A DNA stretch of 64,000 nucleotides from Hemibagrus wyckioides (GCF_019097595.1 NC_080715.1:7392073-7456072); one strand, 5' to 3'. Shown: positions 1 through 11,685, counted from the first letter of the stretch. Made by a program: numbers and translations. The notes: generated by a model from the sequence alone, not told the origin.

Positions 1-2596
1 GTGTGCTGTGAAGAGACTGTGCTGTGGCCATGTTCAGTGTGCTGTGAAGAGACTGTGCTGTGGCCATGTTCACTGTGCTGTGAAGAGACTGTGCTGTGGC
101 CATGTTCAGTGTGCTGTTAAGAGACTGTGTTGTGAAGAGACTGTGTTGTGAAGAGACTGTGCTGTGAAGAGACTGTGCTGTGAAGAGACTGTGCTGTGAA
201 GAGACTGTGCTGTGAAGAGACTGTTGTGAAGAGACTGTGCTGTGAAGAGACTGTGCTGTGGCCATGTTCACTGTGCTGTGAAGAGACTGTGCTGTGAAGA
301 GACTGTGCTGTGAAGAGTATGTGCTGTGAAGAGTCTGTACTGTGGCCATGTTCACTGTGCTGTGAAGAGACTGTGCTGTGAAGAGGCTGTGTTGTGAAGA
401 GACTGTGCTGTGAAGAGACTGTGCTGTGAAGAGACTGTGCTGTGAAGAGACTGTGCTGTGAAGAGACTGTGCTGTGGCCATGTTCACTGTGCTGTGAAGA
501 GACTGTGCTGTGAAGACACTGTGCTGTGAAGACACTGTACGGTGGCCATGTTCACTGTGCTGTGAAGACACTGTGCTGTGAAGAGACTGTACGGTGGCCA
601 TGTTCACTGTGCTGTGAAGAGTCTGTACTGTGGCCATGTTCACTGTGCTGTGAAGATACTGTACTGTGGCCATGTTCACTATGCTGTGAAGACACTGTGC
701 TGTGAAGATACTTTACTGTGGCCATGTTCACTGTGCTGTGAAGAGACTGTACTGTGAAGAGACTGTGCTGTGGCCATGTTCACTGTGCTGTGAAGAGTCT
801 GTGCTGTGAAGAGTCTGTGCTGTGGCCATGTTCACTGTGCTGTGAAGAGACTGTGCTGTGGCCATGTTCACTGTGCTGTGGCCATGTTCACTGTGCTGTG
901 AAGAGTCTGTGCTGTGAAGAGACTGTACTGTGAAGAGACTGTGCTGTGGCCATGTTCACTGTGCTGTGAAGAGTCTGTACTGTGGCCATTTTCACTGTGC
1001 TGTGAAGACACTGTACTGTGGCCATGTTTACTGTGCTGTGAAGACACTGTGCTGTGAAGATACTGTACTGTGGCCATGTTCACTATGCTGTGAAGACACT
1101 GTGCTGTGAAGATACTGTACTGTGGCCATGTTCACTATGCTGTGAAGACACTGTGCTGTGAAGATACTGTACTGTGGCCATGTTCACTATGCTGTGAAGA
1201 CACTGTGCTGTGAAGATACTTTACTGCGGCCATGTTCACTGTGCTGTGAAGAGACTGTGCTGTGGCCATGTTCACTGTGCTGAAGAGTCTGTGCTGTGAA
1301 GAGACTGTGCTGTGAAGAGTCTGTGCTGTGGCCATGTTCACTGTGCTGTGAAGAGACTGTGCTGTGGCCATGTTCACTGTGCTGTGGCCATGTTCACTGT
1401 GCTGTGAAGAGTCTGTGCTGTGAAGAGACTGTACTGTGAAGAGACTGTGCTGTGGCCATGTTCACTGTGCTGTGAAGAGACTGTGCTGTGAAGAGTCTGT
1501 GCTGTGGCCATGTTCACTGTGCTGTGAAGACACTGCTGTGGCCATGTTCACTGTGCTGTGGCCATGTTCACTGTGCTGTGAAGAGTCTGTGCTGTGAAGA
1601 GACTGTGCTGTGGCCATGTTCACTGTGCTGTGAAGAGACTGTGCTGTGAAGAGTCTGTGCTGTGGCCATGTTCACTGTGCTGTGGCCATGTTCACTGTGC
1701 TGTGAAGAGACTGTACTGTGAAGAGACTGTGCTGTGGCCATGTTCACTGTGCTGTGAAGAGACTGTGCTGTGAAGAGTCTGTGCTGTGGCCATGTTCACT
1801 GTGCTGTGAAGAGTCTGTGCTGTGAAGAGACTGTGCTGTGGCCATGTTCACTGTGCTGTGAAGAGACTGTGCTGTGAAGAGTCTGTGCTGTGGCCATGTT
1901 CACTGTGCTGTGGCCATGTTCACTGTGCTGTGAAGAGACTGTACTGTGAAGAGACTGTGCTGTGGCCATGTTCACTGTGCTGTGAAGAGACTGTGCTGTG
2001 AAGAGTCTGTGCTGTGGCCATGTTCACTGTGCTGTGAAGAGACTGTGCTGTGAAGAGTCTGTGCTGTGGCCATGTTCACTGTGCTGTGAAGAGACTGTGC
2101 TGTGGCCATGTTCACTGTGCTGTGGCCATGTTCACTGTGCTGTGAAGAGTCTGTGCTGTGAAGAGACTGTTCTGTGGCCATGTTCACTGTGCTGTGAAGA
2201 GTCTGTGCTGTGAATAGACTGTGCTGTGGCCATGTTCACTGTGCTGTGAAGAGACTGTGCTGTGAAGAGTTCTGTGCTGTGAAGAGTCTGTGCTGTGAAG
2301 AGTCTGTGCTGTGGCCATGTTCACTGTGCTGTGAAGAGTCTGTGCTGTGAAAACACTGTGCTGTGAAGAGTCTGTGCTGTGAATAGACTGTGCTGTGGCC
2401 ATGTTCACTGTGCTGTGAACAGTGTGCTGTGAAGAGACTGTGCTGTGAAGAGTCTGTGCTGTGGCCATGTTCGCTGTGCTGTGAAGAGTCTGTGCTGTGA
2501 AGACACTGTGCTGTGGTCATATTCACTGTGCTGTGAAGAGACTGTGCTGCAAAGAGACTGTGCTGCGAAGAGACTGTGCTGCGAAGAGACTGTCTC
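1..2596. repeat. Two-unit minisatellite (16-bp and 20-bp units)
   Basis: Tandem array made of two interleaved units that share the core CTGTGCTGTG. One is 16 bp (TGTGAAGAGACTGTGC) and the other 20 bp (TGTGGCCATGTTCACTGTGC). It begins at the first base, so the array continues outside the window. The left 500 bp is rich in 16-mers. A variant with GATACTGTACTG is concentrated around 640-1240, and a GAGTCTGTGCTG variant dominates from about 1280 on. The last units (2540-2596) decay to TGCTGCGAAGAGAC before ordinary sequence resumes. Open frames on both strands are by-products of the repeat. The class is certain; no function is implied. Confidence 0.97.
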
Positions 2597-3314
2597 ACAT
2601 CTACAAGCAATTTCATCTTCCACATGCAGCATCACTGTCAACTGCTGAACCTTTCAGCACAAAGGGCAGGTGTATGAACAGGACGGTTGAATTGGATGCA
2701 AGTGCAGACAGCGTTTATCGTGTCAAAATGCATACAAACTAATCCAAAACACCAGGCAAAATATCAAGCGATGTGCAATCACAACAGAATGCAGCAGGAA
2801 CAAGTCCTAAAACCAGGTCACATTTCCACAATTCCGGTTCCTTCATCCAGAAGTATGTGGGCATTTTATTTGGATTTGATTTCTGATTAAATGCTTGAAA
2901 TGAGGTCTGTGGTTAACACAAGCTCAAGATATTTTCATCTTTTATTCTACAACAAGAAATACATCAGTAAAATCGTTTTTTTTTAATGCTTTTACTTGTC
3001 TTGAAAAACTGTCTGTGACTAAACAGGACAACCTTCAGAGGTTGTCTGGGACATTAAACATCACACTCACCTACTACTGTAACCTTGTTGTGTTTAGATT
3101 TATAACACACTCTTACACACTAACTCCAGCTTTTCATTCATTCAGATTCATTCACAAAAAAACCCACTACCACTGTGGATCCTTATCAAGAAACATGACT
3201 TTAAATAAAGACTGAAATAGCCTTTTAGCTGCTGATCGTATTTAAGCTTCAGATTTTGTGTTCATTTGTGAAGATCAGGGAAAATCCTAGTGGCTTTTTG
3301 TCCAGGGAAGAAGA
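2597..3314. other. Low-copy sequence, nothing recognised
   Basis: AT-leaning sequence between the minisatellite and the first SINE. I see no splice-flanked exon, RNA gene or transposon end here. Confidence 0.5.
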
Positions 3315-3529
3315 AGCCTTTATTATCACCACACATACATTACAGTGGATTTCTTCTCTTCGCATATCCCAGCTGAGGAAGTTAGGGTCAGAGCACAGAG
3401 GCAGATATGATACAGAACACCTGGAGCAGAGAGAGTTAAGGAACTTGCTCAATTGCCCAAAAGTGGCAGCTTGGCAGTGTTGGGGCTTGAACCCTAACTA
3501 TCTGAGCAACGACCAAGAGCCTTAACCTC
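3315..3529 (-). mobile_element. SINE, family 2 (tRNA-derived), minus strand
   Basis: Read on the minus strand this has the same order as the copy at 9390-9612: a tRNA-like head with a B-box-like GGTTCAAGCCCC, the core CACTGCCAAGCTGCCA, a clause on gctgaccctgtgctctgacc, and a tail ending in a GTGATAATAAAGGC-type motif. Here the tail appears as gcctttattatcacc at 3315. Length is about 215 bp. The tRNA origin is inferred from the box positions. Confidence 0.75.
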
Positions 3530-3570
3530 TTGGTGACGGTCACTTCCGGGTTGGCCTATAAAAAAATATG

Positions 3571-3708
3571 TCTGAGGAAACCAGACTATCCAAAGGAAAC
3601 CCCTGATGCACGGAGAAAACATAAAAACTCCACTAACCCAGGGTAGAGTCTGGAATCATTCCCCAAACCTTGGAGGTGTGAGTCTATCTATCTAAGCCAC
3701 TGTGTCCA
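3571..3708 (-). mobile_element. SINE, family 3, fragment, minus strand
   Basis: Resembles, in reverse, the central part of the elements at 40862-41223 and 47767-48034. Recognisable parts are the complement of the 'tttcctccgggttctctggtttcc' stretch (aggaaaccagac...aaaggaaacccc) and of 'tggagttttgcatg'. The 3' tail is missing. The copy is old and eroded. Confidence 0.55.
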
Positions 3709-3760
3709 TGACATGCATTTTATATTGTTCGCTTTATTCAGGTTTCCAGAAAAAAAATTA

Positions 3761-3935
3761 GGATGCGAGGATGCTGAATGTGAGTCTGAATCCCAGGTCC
3801 ATCAAGCCACCTCTGCTGGGCCACTGAGCAAGACCCTTAACCCTCAATTGCTCAGTTCATTTAAAATGAGATAAATTGTAAGTCACTCTAGATAAGGGCA
3901 TCTGCAAAATTCCAGAAATGTAAATGTAAAAAAAA
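3761..3935 (+). mobile_element. SINE, family 1 (tRNA-derived), plus strand
   Basis: Contains a B-box remnant (GTCTGAATCCCAGG), the core CTGCTGGGCCACTGAGCAAG, CCCTTAACCCTCAATTGCTC, and the tail 'ataagggcatctgc' followed by a TAAATGTAA repeat and an A-rich end. The first part of the tRNA-like head is degraded. The tail resembles that of V-SINE type fish elements; this is from memory of the family. Confidence 0.8.
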
Positions 3936-4157
3936 CAAAAACAAAAAAAAAAAAACAACGAGATACTTTCACATTATCACAAGTTTTCTAAATATAATCC
4001 AGATACGCACAATAGAACACACACAAGTAGCCACAAAATAAAATAAAAAGAAAATTCATAAATCAGAATAAAATAATTATTTTGAATTTTTACTATTTTA
4101 CCATTTTATTATGTTTTTCTTACTATATTTTAGTACATAAAAATAGTAACTACTATA

Positions 4158-4159
<2 letters not shown>

Positions 4160-4190
<31 letters not shown>
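4160..4190. repeat. (TTA)n microsatellite
   Basis: About ten uninterrupted TTA/ATT units in AT-rich DNA. Confidence 0.95.
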
Positions 4191-4191
<1 letters not shown>

Positions 4192-4636
4192 CTAATCTAT
4201 TTTTAAATACATTTTTTCTTTAAATGTTGTTTGACTAATATGAATTTTTCTTCAGAAAATAAGTTATTCATCATAATATTCATTTTACTCTTACATGCAA
4301 AATATCTGCTTCACTCTAAAGATAATCCTCATGCAGCTGGACTGCAAACATTATCGATAAATGTTTTTAAACATCAATGCATGTTTGAGATCTTAAGCGA
4401 TATATAAATGCTGTTTTCTCTCTTATGAACATCTGGCACTTTTAAAGTGCTCATGTGCAAATGTCTGAACACGTTGACTTCAAAAACGATGAAACGGTGC
4501 TGAATGTTCTGCTAAACAGATGTTCCATCATTATCACAAATAGCACAAAAGGGTGAAGATATTAATATTAAAGCAACTGTATTCAGATTTCTAAATGTCT
4601 GAATGTGTGTTTCTTATATGTGAGCATTTCCACTGT

Positions 4637-4641
<5 letters not shown>

Positions 4642-4672
<31 letters not shown>

Positions 4673-4687
4673 TATACACACACACAC

Positions 4688-4760
<73 letters not shown>
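4642..4760. repeat. Composite A-tract, (CA)n and (TA)n microsatellite
   Basis: A run of about 29 A is followed by a short CA run and then a long perfect TA run (about 4690-4758). The TA part is self-complementary and can extrude as a hairpin or cruciform. Open frames here (ISIYIYI-type) are repeat artefacts. Confidence 0.97.
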
Positions 4761-4766
<6 letters not shown>

Positions 4767-4826
4767 CACACACCTTTCTATTATTATTATTTTATTTTAA
4801 TATTATTAGTTGTTTCATGCCTTATG

Positions 4827-5013
4827 TACATTTAAGCTATTTAGCAGACGCCCTTATCTGTATAGAGTGACTTAGATTTTATCTCATTTTATATAACTAA
4901 GCAATTTAGGGTTAAGGGCCTTGCTCAGGGGCCCAGCAGTGGCAGCTTGGGGGTCCTGGGATTCAATCTCACAGCCTTCTGATCACCTTGACCACTAAGC
5001 TACCACATCTCCA
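4827..5013 (-). mobile_element. SINE, family 1, near full length, minus strand
   Basis: In reverse it shows the tail (ttagcagacgcccttatc), the core GGGCCCAGCAGTGGCAGC, a B-box-like segment (gggattcaatctcaca) and the head with the A-box-like 'ggtagcttagtggtcaagg'. It is about 187 bp, essentially full length. Confidence 0.85.
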
Positions 5014-5377
5014 TGGTTGTGTGTGATAGAAAGGAAGCATGTTGACTGCCTGAAGCCATTAAACACATTTAAGAGACATGCTCAAGGAAATTAATTGCAG
5101 CTTGTCAAAGGGGAACGCAAACCTTTGAGCTTGGTAATAAGGATGTGGCAGGAAAAAAAGGCATCGAACGGAAGCATTTCTGTTGACATTATTTATTTTC
5201 TTTTCCAGTATAATTACAATTATTTTTAACATGTGATTTGAATAGATTTTCACAGAGCATTGAACATGTTCAGCATTGAATGATCTTGTCATGTCTCACT
5301 CCACAGTGGTGGTTAATATGAAGCTCATGTTAAGGTAGATACTCAGAGCTTTAAGAATTTTTCTGTATTTCTCTTTT

Positions 5378-5512
5378 TCCCTAGTCTACTAGCTGCAATA
5401 TATTCATAGAAAAGTTCCAGAAACATAAAAATGGTTCATTTTAGCTCACATAAATGTTTCAATCATCACAGTAAATGGTGATATCAAACCCATTTCTGCT
5501 CTCTGCATTTTA
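5378..5512 (-). repeat. Dispersed repeat R, partial copy 1
   Basis: Reverse-complement match to the 3' half of copies at 26795-26995, 45062-45262 and 54893-55100. Shared segments are AGAGCAGAAATGGGTTTGAT, a 'catttactgtgatgatt' region and 'ggaacttttctatgaatata'. The 5' half, with TAACCTTACACAGAATTTTA, is absent. I see no tRNA-like head and cannot assign the class. Confidence 0.7.
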
Positions 5513-7383
5513 TCATGGCTTTTGGTTCAAAACACACCAGATGCACCTTCTTTGCTCTTCATTTTCTAGCAGTTGAGTTTAAAAACCTTGCCGTATATTT
5601 ATATATTTTATTAAATAAGGAAATACACCTCCATCTCGCACCAAACCCAAAGGTTGTCATCTTTCAAGCAGAAAAATCTAAAGCATGTGAGGTGTGGGGA
5701 AAGAGGGAGTGCCGTCCAAAAAAACCAAAACACCACCTATGCAACTGTCAATCATTCCAGATTCATATGTTGATTGGTGTATCTGGTGTTTTTACCGAAA
5801 GGGGGGGAAAAAAAAAAAAAAAGACAAAAACCGGCGTACTTTGTTGTTCAAATGCAGCGCTTCCTGTCAGCTCTGAAAGGGGTCGCTAATGACTCCGGCA
5901 GGTCCCTCATCCCCGACTACACTCCACAATCTTTTGGCAAACAGTCGTCTGGAGAACAAGCCTTTCTTTAAAGGTTACTTAAGGTGTACCTCTTGTACAA
6001 ACACATTCGAAGCACATTCACACAAAAAAAAAAAAAAAATGAGAGGGGAAACGTCACAATCACATGCTTATCGTTCAGAATTAGCACACATGCCTTTAAT
6101 TAACATTGCAGGAGAAAAAGAGAGATTTCCTGCTGGGACTTTCTTCCACAAAAAATGACTCAGTATCTGAAAGACATGTGAAAGGCCACGGTTTTAAAAA
6201 AAATAAAAAATAAAAAAAAAAGAGTGGATTTTGTGAGAAGAAGAAAAAAAATATTGCAGAAAAAATGAAAGATCAAGGATAAATGGAAGAGTGGAGTGCT
6301 GCACAGTAAACAACATATTTTACCTTTGGCTAACTTCCTGCAGTAGAAAACATGATGAATACATAAAGAGAGCAAGGTGTCCTGCTGACATGAAATATAT
6401 CCCTAAGAGATCTCTAGATTTTATACGCCATCACTCCGATAAATATGAATCAACACGACTAATGAAAAACACAATGACCTTCGATAATAATATGCTGTCT
6501 AAAAAGTGAAGCACAGAGCGCTAACAATAAACACAGAGAACATTCAATGTATGGCATACTTTTTCTATTTTTCCCCCCTCCAACTCACCTAAAGGACGTG
6601 CTAATTAGTTGACTACATGATTTGAGTGTGCGAAATGCGAAAACGTCCTCAGCGGGACGAGGAAACAATCCCAAATCCTTTATACGAAACACAAACCCCA
6701 CACTTACGTTCATATGCTTTTGTGAGGCAGGTTTTGGTTTTTTGCGCCAGCGGATTTTAATCAGCATAATCCAGGTTTTAAAATCGGCTGCGGTGAATTA
6801 TAACAGAGTTCCTCGAGCCTTCTATGCTCGCTGATCGACACGGTCTCGGAATTGCAAATTTGGAAGAATTAGCATGACTCAAAATGGTATGAAATTTTTC
6901 CAAGGGTTAAAAGGTGGCAGGGCGCTAGCAATCATAGTCAGCATAGTTGTTCTTATAAGTGTGAAAATGTGAAAATTACAAACACACACACTCAAACACA
7001 CACACACACGCTCCCTACGATTTCACACGTCTTGAACGAATTAAAACTAATGAATCGCGTATGAATTGCAAGCCTCGTACCTTTTCTCAGCCAGCATGTT
7101 ATAAATAACGCTTGATTCTAATAACTATTAAATTACAGTGAAGAAGGGTATGTATTAAGAACTGTAGACTGGGCTTTCATTTTGACAGGAAGTGTAAGGA
7201 AGTATCATCATTTCAGGTTTTATGCTGCTATTTGAACGATCCTACTTCCCACTTCTGAAGTGGTAATTCCGAGCATCTTGTGTTTTGGAAAGAACATGAA
7301 CCATAAAAAACAGCAGGTTTTTTTATAATTTTCATACTTCTTTTATATTTATTCTGACAGCAAAAAAACACATCACACAGTTA
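5513..7383. other. Low-copy sequence with A-tracts and a CA run
   Basis: Contains short A-rich runs near 5805-5822, 6024-6040 and 6196-6222 and a CA run near 6978-7010. No exon with credible splice sites and no repeat family recognised. Confidence 0.5.
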
Positions 7384-7572
7384 GGGATGTGGTAGCTTTA
7401 GTGGATAAGGTGTTGGACTACTGATCGTGAGTTCGAATCCTAGATCCACTAAGCTGAAACTGCTGGGCCCCTGAGTAAAGCCCTCAACCCTCAATTGCCT
7501 CAATAAATGAAATAAATGAATGTAAGTCGCTCTGGATAAGGATGCCTGCCAAATGTCAGAAATGTAAAAGTA
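7384..7572 (+). mobile_element. SINE, family 1, full length, plus strand
   Basis: One of the better preserved copies. It has an A-box region (TGGTAGCTTTAGTGGATAAG), a B-box (GAGTTCGAATCCTAG), the core CTGCTGGGCCCCTGAGTAAA, the CCTCAATTGC segment, and the tail 'ctctggataaggatgcctgcc' ending in aaatgtaaaag. The internal Pol III promoter boxes are the basis for calling it tRNA-derived. Confidence 0.88.
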
Positions 7573-8040
7573 GTTAGCTAACTTGCTGTCAGTAATGGAA
7601 TTTTGGTCAAATACAAGGGATGTAAAAATGTACACCATGGATAGAATGGCTGCTGATCTACACGGATAAATACGAATAAAATAGCATTTAGAAAAACAAA
7701 CTGTACTGAAAATTTAGACTCCTCTTATCTCATCAAAATAATCTCAGAGTTATTCAGAAGAATCATTCACGTGTAACTTCCTTGTGGGAAATTCGTATTT
7801 ACAATAATTCATATAGCATGTAAAGGCAGGATAAATAGACGTCTGCAAGAAGATGAGGACTTCAATAGTGGAAAGTCTTATAAAATAAAAAAAAATCACT
7901 GAAAATCCCACTGAAAGACTCACCATTGGATGAATTGTGTTTTTTCACTTGTAACATACTTTCACACCTAAACTTAAAAAATCCATAAATGTTTTCCATT
8001 ATTTATGGGCTTTAAATGCATTCTGGAAATGTGATTTCAG
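7573..8040. other. Low-copy AT-rich sequence
   Basis: No recognisable feature. Directly precedes the LINE 3' end. Confidence 0.5.
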
Positions 8041-8530
8041 CGAGAATCAAGGGGAAGGTGTACAAGACGTGGTGGTGAGACCGGCCATGCTGTATGGTTT
8101 AGAGGCAGTGTCACTGAGGAAGAGACAGGACTCAGAGCTGGAGGTAGCAGAGCTGAAGATGTTGAGGTTCTCTTTGGGAGTGACACGGTTGGACAGGATT
8201 AGGAACAAGTACATCAGAGGGACAGCTCATGTTGGACATTTAGGGGACAAAGTTAGGGAGGTCAGATTAAGATGGTTTGGACATGTCCAGAGGAGGGAGA
8301 GTGAGTATATCAGTAGGAGAATGTTGGACATGGAGCTGCCAGGCAGGAGGCAAAGAGGAAGGCCAAAGAGGAGGTATATGGATGGAATAAATGAGGATAT
8401 GATTATAAGTGTTGAGGATGCAGAAGATAGGGATAGGTGGAGAGAGATGATTCTGTGGCGAGCCCTGAAGGGAAAAGCCAGAAGAAGAAGAAGAAGACAA
8501 AGAAGAAGAAGATGAAGAAGAAGATGAAGA
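8041..8530 (+). pseudogene. 5'-truncated RTE-clade LINE: C-terminal end of the reverse transcriptase ORF and microsatellite tail
   Basis: The frame 8072-8515 encodes the far C-terminal part of a non-LTR retrotransposon polyprotein, after the reverse transcriptase core. Visible motifs are VVRPAMLYGLEA, the diagnostic RLRWFGHVQRRE and the GRPKRRYMDGI segment, followed by 'DRDRWREMI'. These are typical of RTE-type elements, in which endonuclease and reverse transcriptase are one protein. The normal upstream parts (endonuclease, RT palm with the catalytic YxDD) are missing, as expected from 5' truncation during target-primed insertion. Just before the frame, VYKT is out of phase with VVRP, so there is also a small indel. 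The element ends in a GAAGAAG tail; short 3' microsatellites are characteristic of RTE elements. It is dead. Confidence 0.88.
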
Positions 8531-8898
8531 TTCTGGAAACGTTTTATTGCATTAATTTATTTCATTTTTACTCGTACCTATTTTTCTGTGTATTTGTGTA
8601 CAAAGCCAGTTTAACAAGCAGATTGGTAAAAAAAAATCCGTCTGCATAAAGAACCTAAACCTTGCTAGCCAAGAGTGCTTTCCTCACACAGTGAATGCTA
8701 TATTTTGTTGGATAGTTTGGCAGCTTGTAATCAGATATCAGCTGTCAAGCGGTCTGTGATGCTCCTGTGCTGCAGTCAGGAAGAAATCTCTGAATACTCT
8801 CTGAATTCTCTTTCAACAGAATTTATAACACTAGAACTTTTGGTTGGCATGCAGTACATAGAAGAGAAATTATTTCGTTGTAGATTTCAGAACTACAG
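8531..8898. other. Low-copy sequence
   Basis: Spacer between the LINE tail and the Tc1-like element. An open frame at 8675-9007 runs into the transposon end and has no gene-like features. Confidence 0.5.
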
Positions 8899-9765
8899 AC
8901 ACCGATCAGCCACAACGTTAAAACCACTGAGAGGCGATGGGAATAACATTGATTATCTTGATACAGTGGCACCTGTCAAGTGGTGGGATATATTATGCAA
9001 CAAGTGAGCAGTCATTTGTTGAAGTTGATGTGTTAAAAGCAGGAAAAATGCGCTAAATGTTGAAAGAAGGCAAGCTGGAGGAGGCAGTGTGATGCTCTGG
9101 GTAATGTTCTACTAAGAAACTTTGGGTCCTGGTGTTCATTTGGCTGTTACTTTGACATCTACCTAAAAGTTGTTTCAGACCAAGTACACCCTTTCATGGC
9201 AACCACATTCCCTAATGGAAGTGCCATCTTTCAGCAGGATAATGCTTCCTGCATCATGACAAAGGGTTCAAGGTGTTGCCTCCAGATTCCCCAGATTCCA
9301 ATCTGCGGGATGTGCTGGACAAACAAGTCTGATCCAGAAGGGCACCACCTTGGAACTGACAAGAATTGGAAGGAAAGGATGTGCCTGGGGTGGTGGTAGC
9401 TTAAGTGGTTAAGGCTCTGGGTTGTTGATCAGAATATCAGGGTTCAAGCCCCAGCACTGCCAAGCTGCCATCTTTGGGCCCTTGAGCAAGGCCTCCAGGG
9501 GTGTTGTATCATGTCTATCCCTGCTCTCTGACTCCAACCCTCTAACAATAGGATATATGAAGACAGAATTTCACAGTGCAGTTATGTATGTGTGACAAAT
9601 AAAAAGGCTTTTGTTTTGCCAACATCTTGATGCCAGATACCACATCATACATTCAGAGGTCTTGTGGACTCCATGCCTCAAGGGGTCAAAGCTGTTTTGG
9701 CAACCCAAGGGGGGATCAACACAATATTTAGGCAGGTGGGTTTAATGTTACGGCTGATCATTGTA
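8899..9765 (+). mobile_element. Decayed Tc1/mariner-type DNA transposon with nested SINE
   Basis: The ends are inverted: the left begins near CACCGATCAGCCACAACGTT, and the reverse complement of the right end reads TGATCAGCCGTAACATTAAA followed by 'cccacctgcc'. Between them are fragments of a DDE transposase C-terminal half, such as VMLWVMF near 9090 and a frame at 9196-9399 with MATTFPNGS and FQQDNAS. FQQDNA corresponds to the second catalytic aspartate region of Tc1-like transposases. The next catalytic residues are lost in frameshifts. Further 3' the 'ttcagaggtcttgtggactccatgcc' region is kept. The N-terminal DNA-binding half is deleted. A family 2 SINE interrupts it at about 9390-9612. It cannot move by itself. 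Confidence 0.85.
9390..9612 (+). mobile_element. SINE, family 2, nested in the Tc1-like element
   Basis: It has a head GGTGGTAGCTTAAGTGGTTA (A-box region), a B-box (GGGTTCAAGCCCC), the core CACTGCCAAGCTGCCATC, and a tail with 'gaatttcacagtgcagttatg' and GTGTGACAAATAAAAAGGC. It divides transposase sequence that would otherwise read through (left part ends near 9389, right part resumes near 9613). It is therefore younger than the transposon insertion. Confidence 0.85.
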
Positions 9766-10785
9766 TTGTTCTGAATGTCAAATCATACATATCTAAACAC
9801 ACAAACAAAAAAAACTGGCAGCCTGGCAATAAATCTCAGGAACACAGTCATCCAGATAAAGTTTTATGATTATCCAGAACATAATAAATAAAACCTGGGG
9901 ATTTTTTTTTCTCCCCATCACTTACTCAGAAAGAAATTAAGTGTGGGAGGAGATTTTACCCTGGAGGATGTCTTCCCCAATTGCACCTCTCTGCTCTGAC
10001 TAGTAAAACAGAGCATAAAAGAGAGAGAGAGAGGGGGCTCTTAAATTTCCTTGTTTGTGATCCAGATACAATATAAAATGACTTTCTGGTTCCAGAGTGC
10101 CTCAGGAGAATGACATCAGCCACAACGCCTAGCAAGTCTTAACACAGGGTGCGGATATTATTACACTGCTTTAAGGCCACTTAAGCCTTTATACACAGGG
10201 AAACAGATACGTTGGTCATGACTTCATGTTTGTTTTCTGGCTGTTTGCATCATTGGAAGGTCAATAGTTTACATGATGCAGCTTGTGAAAGACGAAATAA
10301 ATAATAAATAATAATAGAAAATTATATCAGACAGAATAGGGATTACTTCCAACTGTAAATATTATTTGTTTGTTTCACAAAGCTAGTGTGTAAACCCTTC
10401 TGCCCATTCTCAGCAGCAGTGAAACACGTTCTTGTAGGCTGCAAAACAAGACAGATACATGCACAACAATGTGATATGTTGGAAACACATGAATAACATG
10501 AGGAATAATGAGTAATAACAATACATTATGTAACTGTATATCTTGTCAGAATCAAGCTCCTTGAGATGGGGCATCTGGGCATGGCATTGGACTGGATGAT
10601 TCTGGCCAACCTAGGCCAAAAGCTCCGTTTTCCTTGCAGAGACCACCTCAACTAACCTTAGGCCAGGCCTCATATGCTGTGTACCTCAGAGCTTATGTAC
10701 ATCATAGAGTTGATAAGATGCTCTGGATGAGGCCTAGGAGTGCAAGAGGCTAAACATCCCAATTCTGACAAGAGCTTCATGGCAA
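9766..10785. other. Low-copy sequence
   Basis: Contains a short GA run near 10018-10034. No gene, RNA or repeat family recognised, although 10560-10770 has the look of an old unassigned repeat. Confidence 0.45.
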
Positions 10786-10945
10786 AGGTTGCTCAATAGT
10801 TAATTCTCTGGGAAACTGATCAGAAGTTCAAGCCCTGGCACCAACAATTTACCCAACAGTTGAGCAATTCCCTTGACTCTTTCCTCTCAACAGGTGCTGG
10901 AGGACTGGATCATGGCCGACCCTGCACTATGACCCCAATAATATC
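10786..10945 (+). mobile_element. SINE, family 2, degraded copy
   Basis: Shows 'ttgctcaatagttaattctctggg', a B-box remnant (CAGAAGTTCAAGCCCTGG) and, after a diverged core, CATGGCCGACCCTGCACTAT, which matches the clause after the core in family 2. The tail is lost. Confidence 0.6.
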
Positions 10946-11266
10946 TTCTTCTAACTACACTGTGCCAATGGAGGACACCAAACAACACCAAAGTCATTTT
11001 CTTCCAAGTATGTTTCTTCAGACAACACCAAGTTCTTTTTTGTGTAAGTATGTTGAGCTTGTGGTCTATGCTGAACAACATAGCTGGGAAGCCAGGATTT
11101 GTCTAGCAGATCCTACTGTAGTAGGCTGCAACAGATTTGTAGCCCTTTGAACAATGATGCTTTAAAAAGAGATGGAGTATAAGGCCAGACTCAGCATCAA
11201 GCCATCCTTGCCCCTGAAGACAGCCATCAGTGACGTGGGATGAAAAGGTAGAATCAAAGTCTTACT

Positions 11267-11685
11267 CAGGGACGATTCTAGGATTTTCATTTAAGGGGGG
11301 GCTCAGCCCCCAATGAGGGAATAATGGTAAAACTAAATTAATTAATTAAAATACGTTTGACTAACAGGCTAGGATGGTAAACCTATTGCAGCATTCTACT
11401 GTATTGCACAGATGTGTATAACATTTGAGTACTGAACAAGCCAAATACGAGTCTTCCTGATCTCACACACACACACTTGTCCTCTGATCTTCACTCTGTG
11501 ATGCTGCAGTCTGTGGATTGAATAACGCGCTGAAAGACGAGGAGGAGCCGAAGTCTGCCACCGTTTTCATATGAAATTTAATGGGACTGAGGCGATAATG
11601 AATGTGTACAGTTTATGGAGAATTGCAGATTTTTTAGGGGGGCTGAGTAGTAAGCCCCCCTAAAAATGGCCTAGCAATGCCCATG
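11267..11685. mobile_element. Non-autonomous hAT-type transposon (MITE), 419 bp, with 8-bp target-site duplication
   Basis: Flanked on both sides by the identical octamer GTCTTACT (11259-11266 and 11686-11693). The left end starts CAGGGACGATTCTAGGATTT. The right end, in reverse complement, reads CATGGGCATTGCTAGGCCAT. Both continue inward to a G-run and GGGGGGCT...CAGCCCC (near 11296-11312 and 11636-11660). An 8-bp duplication and a CAGGG-type terminus are standard for the hAT superfamily. The interior has no transposase frame, so it depended on an autonomous relative. Confidence 0.85.

Noticed and set aside
1..2596. Centromeric satellite
   Set aside because: Unit length of 16/20 bp and the presence of single-copy DNA immediately after fit a minisatellite better, although the full array size is unknown because of the window edge.
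868..2641. Frames with SSQHSEHGHST repeats on the minus strand
   Set aside because: Translations of the minisatellite; 16- and 20-bp units break the frame irregularly, and no gene context exists.
8675..9007. 110-codon + strand frame before the Tc1-like element
   Set aside because: Its last part translates the terminal inverted repeat of the transposon; the rest has no recognisable feature.
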